DNA of 5,569 nucleotides. Origin: Chlamydiota bacterium (GTDB lineage: Bacteria > Chlamydiota > Chlamydiia > Chlamydiales > Rhabdochlamydiaceae). Position 1 is the first letter of the stretch, and each line of letters starts with the position of its first letter. The DNA lies in contig JAAKFC010000107.1 in NCBI GenBank assembly GCA_011065225.1, positions 1 through 5,569 of the forward strand, in the 5' to 3' direction. The translations under genes were made by a program, and so were the position numbers. A model generated the notes under the pieces. It searched no databases. It saw only the letters and a program-made list of their open reading frames with translations, and was not told where the DNA came from. Shown one piece after another: positions 1-5,569 of this stretch.

Positions 1-1703
1 CGCTCTTTGGTGATGTCGAGGGTATTTTGGATTGATTTGGTGATTTTGTCGGCGTACATGATGACTCGGCCATGGACGTTGCGAGAAGCTCTTCCACAGG
101 TCTGGATGAGGGCAGTTGCACTGCGCAAGAAACCTTCTTTGTCGGCATCGAGAATAGCGACAAGAGAAACTTCGGGCAGATCGAGTCCTTCACGAAGGAG
201 GTTGATCCCAACGAGGACATCGAAGAGGCCTTTGCGCAGATCGTTTAGGATTTGGACCCGTTCGAGGGTATCGATATCGGAGTGGAGATATTTGGCTTTG
301 ACACCAATTTCGGTGAGGTATTGGGTGAGGTCTTCAGCGAGCTTTTTCGTGAGGACGGTGACGAGGATGCGGCCTCCTTTTTCGGTCTCGATGCGGATCT
401 CTTCCAGGCAATCATCGACTTGATTGAGGGCTGGCTTTACAGTGACGATTGGATCGAGAAGTCCGGTGGGGCGGATGATCTGTTGGATGATCTCTCCTTC
501 GGCTTCTTGCACTTCCCAAGGACCGGGTGTGGCAGAGACAAAGATGACTTGATGGATGCGTCTGTAAAACTCTTCGAATTTGAGAGGGCGGTTGTCATAG
601 GCAGAAGGTAGGCGAAAGCCAAACTCGACGAGGGAATTTTTGCGAGCGCGATCCCCATTATGCATGGCATGTACTTGGGGCAGGGTCTGGTGCGATTCGT
701 CGACAAAGAGGAGGAAGTCTTGGGGAAAATAGTCGAGAAGACAGGGAGGAGGGTCGCCGGGGTTTCTTTTGGAAAAGTGGCGGGAGTAGTTCTCGACTCC
801 CTTACAAAAACCGATTTCTTTGATCATTTCAAGATCATAGGTTGTCCGCTCTTTGATCCGTTGCCGTTCGATGAGCCGCTCTTCTTTCGCAAAAAAGGCA
901 ATCCTTTCTTTGAGTTCTTCTTTGATGGTTACTATAGCATTGAGGCGAACCCCTTCAGGGGTGACGTGGTGGGAGCCTGGAAGGATGGAGATTTTCTCGT
1001 GTCTCTCTCGGACTTTGCCAGTGAGGGGGTCGATTTCGCTGATCCGATCGATTTCATCACCAAAAAATTCGATCCGGTAGGCGAGGTTTTCTTCGTAGGC
1101 TGGCATCACTTCGAGGACATCACCACGCGCGCGAAAGGTGCCGCGAGCAAGATCAAAGTCTCCCCTTTTGTAGTGCATTTCGACGAGATGGAGGAGAACT
1201 TCATCGCGGCGGGCTTCTTGCCCTACTTCCATTTTGAGTTGCATTTTGCTGTAGTATTCGGGAAGGCCCAAACCATAGATGCAGGAGACGGAAGAGACGA
1301 TGATTACGTCTTCTCGTTCGATCAGCGAGCGTGTTGCAGAAAGGCGCATTCGGTCGATCTGGTCATTGATGGCGAGGTCTTTTTCAATGTAGGTATCGGT
1401 GCGCGGCAAATAGGCTTCGGGCTGGTAGTAGTCATAGTAGGAAACGAAGTACTCGACAGCATTGTTGGGGAAAAAATTTTTAAATTCCTGGTAGAGCTGC
1501 GCAGCAAGAGTCTTATTATGAACCAAAATGAGGGCAGGGCGTTGCACATTTGCGATTACATTGGCCATGGTGAAGGTTTTGCCAGAGCCTGTGATGCCGA
1601 GCAGTACTTGCACATTTTTGCCAGCTTGGATACCAGAAACAAGCTTTTGGATGGCTTCTGGTTGATCTCCTTTTGGCTCGTATTCTGTTTCGAGAGTAAA
1701 CAT
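1..1703 (-). CDS. uvrB: UvrABC excinuclease subunit B (3' end cut by window edge)
   Basis: UvrB is the damage-verifying, ATP-dependent helicase-like subunit of nucleotide excision repair. It receives lesions from UvrA and recruits UvrC for incision. I translated the minus strand from ATG at 1703 and found 567 sense codons with no stop up to the left edge. Visible motifs: N-terminal GDQPEAI (residues 12-18); Walker A GITGSGKT (36-43); the Tyr-rich beta-hairpin YYDYYQPEAYLP (89-100); Walker B DESHQTLPQ (from D335); SATPG (390-394); LHSD (473-476); GINLLREGLDLPEV (from 499); and helicase motif VI QTCGRASR (534-541). E. coli UvrB has 673 residues, so about 100 are missing at the C terminus, including the UvrC-binding UVR domain; this is the window edge, not decay. 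The start fits the family's usual N terminus. The ATG directly abuts the TAA of the upstream permease gene (TAAATG) and has no clear Shine-Dalgarno, which suggests translational coupling. By eye, the gene is more GC-rich than the permease genes. Confidence 0.97.
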   Translation of the reverse strand, partial: MFTLETEYEPKGDQPEAIQKLVSGIQAGKNVQVLLGITGSGKTFTMANVIANVQRPALILVHNKTLAAQLYQEFKNFFPNNAVEYFVSYYDYYQPEAYLPRTDTYIEKDLAINDQIDRMRLSATRSLIEREDVIIVSSVSCIYGLGLPEYYSKMQLKMEVGQEARRDEVLLHLVEMHYKRGDFDLARGTFRARGDVLEVMPAYEENLAYRIEFFGDEIDRISEIDPLTGKVRERHEKISILPGSHHVTPEGVRLNAIVTIKEELKERIAFFAKEERLIERQRIKERTTYDLEMIKEIGFCKGVENYSRHFSKRNPGDPPPCLLDYFPQDFLLFVDESHQTLPQVHAMHNGDRARKNSLVEFGFRLPSAYDNRPLKFEEFYRRIHQVIFVSATPGPWEVQEAEGEIIQQIIRPTGLLDPIVTVKPALNQVDDCLEEIRIETEKGGRILVTVLTKKLAEDLTQYLTEIGVKAKYLHSDIDTLERVQILNDLRKGLFDVLVGINLLREGLDLPEVSLVAILDADKEGFLRSATALIQTCGRASRNVHGRVIMYADKITKSIQNTLDITKE

Positions 1704-2912
1704 TTACTTTTGCATATATTTGCTTATTAGGGGCTTTAGTTTACCACGTTCGTCAAGAACATCCAAGGCCACAATAGAAAAAGCTAGAAAAATGACAAGA
1801 AGTAAAAAAAGTTTTTTGGGAATGCCTTTATAATTTTTGAGATTCCAAACCATTGCTGCAGGCAAGAAAACGAGCAAGATGGCGACAGAAGCACCTGCAT
1901 ATTGCAGGGCGATGTAAAACCCCTGTGGATACGAAAAGACAAAGAAGAGCGGGGGGATAAATGTAAGGAGAATCGCAAGTATGCGTCCTCCATGAGTTTT
2001 TTTGATTTTGAATCCATCGGTCAAAAAGTCTGACAAACTGAGGGTAACCCCAATAAAGGAAGTGATAATCGCAAAAAAGGCAAAGAGTTTGGCTGCCAAG
2101 CCGACCAAAGGATTTTGCAGAACTTTTGAAAGGGGTTGTGTGGCAGCAACTCCTTTTTGAAAGGCCTCTCCTAGCATTTCAATGGGTACAGAACCGAGAA
2201 CGAGGACTTGCCAGAGCAAATAGACGATAATCGGAATCACGCTGCCAATCAAGATGGCTCTACGGAGCATGCTCCGGTCGCGTTTCAAATAGGTTGTCAG
2301 ACTTGGAATGATGATGTGATAGCCAAAGGCTGTGATCACAACGGGAATGGCAATTCCAAGAGCTGGAAAATCGATATGGCTCAGCCTTTCAAGATCGACC
2401 TGCTGAGGCACAAAAAAGGCGAGCAAGACAAAAGAAACTATAAGTCCAATCATGAGCAGGCGGTTGACTCGATCGACCCCTCTCGTGCCTGCATAGACAA
2501 AGCCCCCAAAAAGAACGGGTAGGGAAAAAGGGGCGAGCCAATGGGGAAGGGTATATCCTGTCCAATCTTTGATTACTTCTACAAAAAGAGGTGTGCATCC
2601 TGCTATATAGGTCGCTGTGAGGGAATAGAGCAGGAGAAGATAAACAACCCAGCTGAGGATTTTTCCCCACATGCCAAGTCTTTTTTCAGCCATGGTGATC
2701 ATGTTGCTTTCTCCCTTGATAGACAAGTTGGCATCAAGAAAGAAAAAGGCAGAGGAGAGCATGAGCAACCAAATGAGGATGAACAAAATGGCGGAAGGAA
2801 AAAATCCTCCAAAAGATGTCACAGTGGGAAATGCGAGCATCCCCACACCAAGAGTCGTTCCTGAAATGAGGAGAACAGCTCCAAGAAGGCGACTTTTCAT
2901 TAATCTCTTCAT
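1704..2912 (-). CDS. tyrP: TyrP-family aromatic amino acid permease, downstream paralog
   Basis: Predicted inner-membrane transporter of 402 residues in the hydroxy/aromatic amino acid permease family (TyrP, Mtr, TnaB; E. coli TyrP is 403), which imports tyrosine or tryptophan with protons. I see about 11 hydrophobic segments, near residues 10-30, 37-60, 86-106, 124-142, 149-168, 184-204, 218-240, 270-296, 310-327, 332-356 and 367-386. Family landmarks: GTTLGVGMLAFP (18-29) in the first helix; DWTG (116-119); PVVITAFGYH then IPSLTTYL (190-209); GSVIPIIVYLLWQ (223-235); TSFIGVTLSLSDFLTDG (284-300); and FIPPLFFVFSYPQGF (318-332). It lies 9 bp after its paralog. GAGAA (2919-2923), overlapping the upstream TGA, is a fair ribosome site for ATG 2912. 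A second in-frame ATG at 2900 would give a protein four residues shorter. The exact substrate cannot be read from sequence; tyrosine, tryptophan and phenylalanine are all possible. Confidence 0.93.
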   Translation of the reverse strand: MKRLMKSRLLGAVLLISGTTLGVGMLAFPTVTSFGGFFPSAILFILIWLLMLSSAFFFLDANLSIKGESNMITMAEKRLGMWGKILSWVVYLLLLYSLTATYIAGCTPLFVEVIKDWTGYTLPHWLAPFSLPVLFGGFVYAGTRGVDRVNRLLMIGLIVSFVLLAFFVPQQVDLERLSHIDFPALGIAIPVVITAFGYHIIIPSLTTYLKRDRSMLRRAILIGSVIPIIVYLLWQVLVLGSVPIEMLGEAFQKGVAATQPLSKVLQNPLVGLAAKLFAFFAIITSFIGVTLSLSDFLTDGFKIKKTHGGRILAILLTFIPPLFFVFSYPQGFYIALQYAGASVAILLVFLPAAMVWNLKNYKGIPKKLFLLLVIFLAFSIVALDVLDERGKLKPLISKYMQK

Positions 2913-2918
2913 AATTTA

Positions 2919-2923
2919 TTCTC
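2919..2923 (-). promoter_or_regulatory. Probable ribosome binding site overlapping upstream stop codon
   Basis: The minus strand reads TGAGAATAAATTATG. The GAGAA element begins inside the TGA stop of the upstream permease gene and lies 6 bases before ATG 2912. This supports 2912 as the start and suggests that ribosomes finishing the upstream gene could re-initiate here. The match to a full AGGAGG is weak. An alternative AAGAGA element (2904-2909) lies only 3 bases before the in-frame ATG at 2900, which is tight spacing. Confidence 0.45.
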
Positions 2924-4148
2924 AGATTTTTGGAATATATGGCGCGTTAAACATATCTGATAGCTGGAAAAACATCACGAAAAGCGCTATTAGAAATAAG
3001 GTAACGAGCAAGGCTTTTCCTCCAAATACGCGGTAACTTGTTTCCATTTCTCTTTTATATCTTCCTTTCCAAACCATCAAAACGGGCATAATGCCAAAAA
3101 GTACAACGGCACAGATACCTCCGGCAAAATTGAGCGCATGCAAAAAGATGTTCGGATAGAGGATGGCGAGAAAAAGTGGCGGCAGTAGGGTGAGAACAAC
3201 AAGCCAAGCTTCTTCATGCCGTTTCCAATTCACTTTCAAGCCATCGGCTAAAAAATGGGAAAGGCTGAGTGCCTGAGCAAGAAAGGAGGTCAAAATCGCA
3301 AAAAAGGCTAAAAATGTAGCAAAATAGCTGATCCAACTGGTTCCTAAAAAACCAACGAGGGCTTGGGTTGCTTCGCCCCCTGCCTTATAGCTAGCAATGA
3401 TTCCTGATTCCCCACCCATAGGAACAATACCAAGGACAATGATCTGCCAAATCAAATAGATCACAAGGGCAAATAAACCCCCAAAAATGATACTTCTCCT
3501 CACCCGTTTCAGATCATTTTGCAAATAGTCGGTCAAACTGGGGATCATATTATGAAATCCAAAGGAAATGACGAGAATAGGAAGAGCATAAAGAGCATAT
3601 TCAGGAGCAGACCTCTCAAGCAAATTGGACTGCACATGACGCACTCCAAAAAAGACAAGAGCGAGGAAAACAGTAATTTTTCCTGCCATCAAAACCCGAT
3701 TCCATAGATCGACTGGCCTGGTCCCAAAATAGATGATCCACCCAAACAAAATCACGAAAAAAAGGCTTCCACCCCACTCGGGAATCCCAAGTCCAAAATA
3801 CTCCCCAGAAATTTTTGCAACAAGCGATCCAATTCCAGCAATATAGGCGAGCAAAAGAGAATAAAAGAGAAACAAGTAGAGAATCCAGCAGAAAAATTTC
3901 CCTTTTTTCCCCAAGGTGCGGCCCACCATGGTAATAAAATTGACTCGTTTAGAATAACATCCATTCACTTCGACAAGTAAAAGGCCTGTTAATGTCATAA
4001 AAGCCCATATACAAAAAAAGGCGATGAGCGAGGGATAAAAGCCTGAAAGGCCTGTCATAATGGGGAGGCCAAGCATCCCAGCACCAATGCAGCTTCCTGC
4101 AAGGAGGAGCATTCCCCCAAAAACATTGCCATGTTTTTTTTTAATCAT
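2922..4148 (-). CDS. tyrP: TyrP-family aromatic amino acid permease, upstream paralog
   Basis: Predicted inner-membrane aromatic amino acid permease of 408 residues with about 11 hydrophobic segments, in the same family as its downstream neighbour. It aligns to that neighbour without gaps over roughly the first 240 residues, at about 40% identity by eye, so the two are an old tandem duplication. Landmarks: GSCIGAGMLGLP (18-29); GTRPVDLWNR (142-151); PILVISFGFHNMIPSLTDYL (190-209); LIWQIIVLG (232-240); TSFLAQALSLSHFLADG (287-303); LLPPLFLAILYPN (321-333); and a C-terminal YRVFGGK (372-378) resembling the YRVKGG of E. coli TyrP, which the downstream paralog lacks. Where the downstream copy has SDFLTDG and E. 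coli has FDYLAD, this copy has SHFLADG, replacing the Asp by His298. The start ATG overlaps the end of thyX by 8 bp (ATGATTAA), with only a weak purine-rich GAAAG upstream. Codons 3-5 are AAA AAA AAA, part of an A9 run. Substrate specificity is unknown and may differ from the neighbour's. Confidence 0.93.
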   Translation of the reverse strand: MIKKKHGNVFGGMLLLAGSCIGAGMLGLPIMTGLSGFYPSLIAFFCIWAFMTLTGLLLVEVNGCYSKRVNFITMVGRTLGKKGKFFCWILYLFLFYSLLLAYIAGIGSLVAKISGEYFGLGIPEWGGSLFFVILFGWIIYFGTRPVDLWNRVLMAGKITVFLALVFFGVRHVQSNLLERSAPEYALYALPILVISFGFHNMIPSLTDYLQNDLKRVRRSIIFGGLFALVIYLIWQIIVLGIVPMGGESGIIASYKAGGEATQALVGFLGTSWISYFATFLAFFAILTSFLAQALSLSHFLADGLKVNWKRHEEAWLVVLTLLPPLFLAILYPNIFLHALNFAGGICAVVLFGIMPVLMVWKGRYKREMETSYRVFGGKALLVTLFLIALFVMFFQLSDMFNAPYIPKI

Positions 4149-5569
4149 TTCTTTCTTTGGAGTTCATTTTTTCACCGACACGAATTTCTTGCCCGAGCCT
4201 ACCGAGCTCATACCCTTCATAATCAACGAATTTGAAGAACGGTTCGAAATTAGGAAGAACTCGGGAAACCTGTTTGGACATTTCTTGTGCGATAAAGCGA
4301 TAAGAAGTATGTCCTGCTGCCTGTGAGCGAAGTTCACAAAGCCACTGCAGAGCACGCAAATTGATATGGAAATACCAATGGATGTTGTAGCCTATTGGGA
4401 CAATATATTGCGTTTCCTCGGGGAGTTCCGGAGCGATTTGGTCATAGGCGCTTTTCGCTTTTCCCATCGCCTCGCAGTAGAGTTTTTCCATTTCCGTATT
4501 GCGGATTTCACTGGGCACATAGTAGCCAAAATTGCAGGTAAGGAGTTGTCGCTCCTGCGTGAGCATCCGATGTCTTTGCAGATCGCGATAGACACCGAAA
4601 TCGGCTACGATTTCAAAGGTGAAAATGGCATGCTCAAGTGCTCGTGGGGATTTATGCCTCCGATTTTCACGAAAATTAGCTCCAGCATCGAGAATTCTTG
4701 ATAGATCTTCTTCAGAAAGGCTGCGGCAATATTCCTGGAGTTCCATCAGCCCCGATTGAGAATGGCTAAAAAGGAGCGCAGCACCTACTTTGACGGGGCT
4801 TTCGGAATCATAAGCAATCAGGCGTACACCAGGGCTACGCATCGACGGGATGTTTTCTGTGGAGTCGTCTGCAAGAGATTTCAGTTCGGCATTGAGTTGC
4901 TCGGTGTATTGAGTAAAGGTTTGCTGGTATTTGTGATTTACTTCACTGCGTCTCACAAAAGAGGGTATTACTTTCGACAGTTCTTGGTAGGCTTTTTTGC
5001 CCGTCTCCTGCATTTCTGCCAAGGTGTGACAGTTGAGTTTTTGGATCATGGTTTCAAAGAAACGACCATTACCAAATATTCCCATATTTGTCAGGCTACT
5101 TGTGGGAAGAAGACCACGCAGACAATCGAGGACTTTTGCCCGAATGGCTGCCGTGTAAGCGACATTGGAAACATCGTGTTCTTTGGGAAATTTTTTCTCC
5201 ATCACCTCAGTCAGTTTGGGAATCAGAGCTGAATATGTTTCAAAGAGCTGATTGCAGGTTTGGATGTAGAGATCGCGATAGGCGGACGTCATCAAAATGG
5301 GCTCGCGATAGAAAAGATATTCCCCTCCCAATTTCTGATCAAAATAGATATAGCGAGTCGATTTTTCGAGTGGAGATCCACCGATACGGCAGTCTTCGAT
5401 AATTTTTGCAGCGAGCATCGAGATGTTTTCGAGCGCTAAATGGCCCCCACCTAGTTCTCCAATAGAATCATCGCCATAACCATCAAGGATGCGATCATAA
5501 AAGTTTTGCGCTTTTTTGATCGCCATAATCTGATCTTCAATTTCATGCTCCCCATCCTCAGTTTTCATG
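4141..5569 (-). CDS. thyX: Flavin-dependent thymidylate synthase, tandem ThyX-domain form (5' end cut)
   Basis: ThyX makes dTMP from dUMP using FAD, NADPH and methylenetetrahydrofolate; it is cytoplasmic and replaces ThyA. Counting from the ATG at 5568, 475 residues are visible, but the frame is still open at the edge. From memory of the long chlamydial ThyX (about 530 residues), roughly 50 N-terminal residues are probably missing. Ordinary ThyX proteins have about 220-250 residues, and this one contains two ThyX-like halves. Half 1: GGHLALEN (41-48), SPLEKSTRY (65-73, matching the SxxExSxRY of ThyX) and NGRFF (167-171). Half 2: SPRALEHAIFTF (307-318), RHR (332-334), INLRALQWLCELR (402-414) and GHTSYR (419-424), the last two matching the C-terminal substrate-binding region. 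Half 1 lacks RHR. In half 2 the Ser and Arg expected after RHR are Leu342 and Thr344. The gene is first in this cluster and overlaps the permease start by 8 bp. The ThyX assignment is firm from RHR and LEH; the split active site is inference. Confidence 0.88.
   Translation of the reverse strand, partial: MKTEDGEHEIEDQIMAIKKAQNFYDRILDGYGDDSIGELGGGHLALENISMLAAKIIEDCRIGGSPLEKSTRYIYFDQKLGGEYLFYREPILMTSAYRDLYIQTCNQLFETYSALIPKLTEVMEKKFPKEHDVSNVAYTAAIRAKVLDCLRGLLPTSSLTNMGIFGNGRFFETMIQKLNCHTLAEMQETGKKAYQELSKVIPSFVRRSEVNHKYQQTFTQYTEQLNAELKSLADDSTENIPSMRSPGVRLIAYDSESPVKVGAALLFSHSQSGLMELQEYCRSLSEEDLSRILDAGANFRENRRHKSPRALEHAIFTFEIVADFGVYRDLQRHRMLTQERQLLTCNFGYYVPSEIRNTEMEKLYCEAMGKAKSAYDQIAPELPEETQYIVPIGYNIHWYFHINLRALQWLCELRSQAAGHTSYRFIAQEMSKQVSRVLPNFEPFFKFVDYEGYELGRLGQEIRVGEKMNSKERND

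Noticed and set aside
252..611. A 119-residue acidic plus-strand open frame
   Set aside because: It lies wholly within uvrB, antisense and in codon register, and its acidic and aromatic repeats are just the complement of uvrB codons such as CTC, ATC and GAA.
660..1730. A 356-residue plus-strand open frame opposite uvrB
   Set aside because: It is codon-aligned with uvrB on the other strand, where every uvrB helicase motif reads correctly. The plus-strand protein has no recognisable domain. It stays open because uvrB here rarely uses the codons that read as stops in antisense.
1707..1740. AT-rich stretch before uvrB as a possible internal promoter
   Set aside because: It is the coding 3' end of the permease gene. 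I could not find a convincing pair of -35 and -10 elements with proper spacing, and the TAAATG junction already explains uvrB expression by coupling.
2208..2864. Hydrophilic plus-strand open frames opposite the downstream permease gene
   Set aside because: They are antisense to a clear 402-residue membrane transporter; the hydrophilic content is the expected complement of hydrophobic codons. No supporting ribosome site or domain was seen.
4756..5232. A 158-residue plus-strand open frame opposite thyX
   Set aside because: It is antisense to the conserved ThyX reading frame and shows no domain that I recognise.

Overview
The window is fully coding on the minus strand and looks like a stretch of a chlamydial (Chlamydiota) chromosome, more likely an environmental or Parachlamydia/Waddlia-type lineage than Chlamydia itself. 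This assignment is inference. It rests on the tandem pair of TyrP-type aromatic amino acid permeases, as found in Chlamydia, on a double-length ThyX flavin-dependent thymidylate synthase like that of Chlamydia, and on a UvrB that reads like chlamydial UvrB. No rRNA or marker gene is present to fix the genus.

Layout, in direction of transcription (right to left): (1) thyX, 5569-4141, 5' end cut by the window edge; (2) a TyrP-family permease, 4148-2922; (3) a second TyrP-family permease, 2912-1704; (4) uvrB, 1703 to the left edge, 3' end cut. The junctions are an 8-bp overlap, a 9-bp gap and a 0-bp gap (TAA immediately followed by ATG). No gene-free stretch exceeds 9 bp, and I see no terminator or convincing promoter inside the window. 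The four genes therefore look like one polycistronic, translationally coupled unit.

Functionally the unit joins dTMP synthesis (ThyX), uptake of aromatic amino acids (two diverged TyrP paralogs) and nucleotide excision repair (UvrB). ThyX and UvrB share a loose DNA-precursor/DNA-repair theme. The permeases would supply tyrosine, tryptophan or phenylalanine to a host-dependent bacterium.

The most interesting item is ThyX. It is a tandem of two ThyX-like domains in which the family's signature motif appears split: the N-terminal domain keeps the SxxExSxRY half, and the C-terminal domain keeps the RHR half. I see no mobile element, CRISPR array, tRNA or previously undescribed system. The long plus-strand ORFs are antisense shadows of the four genes.
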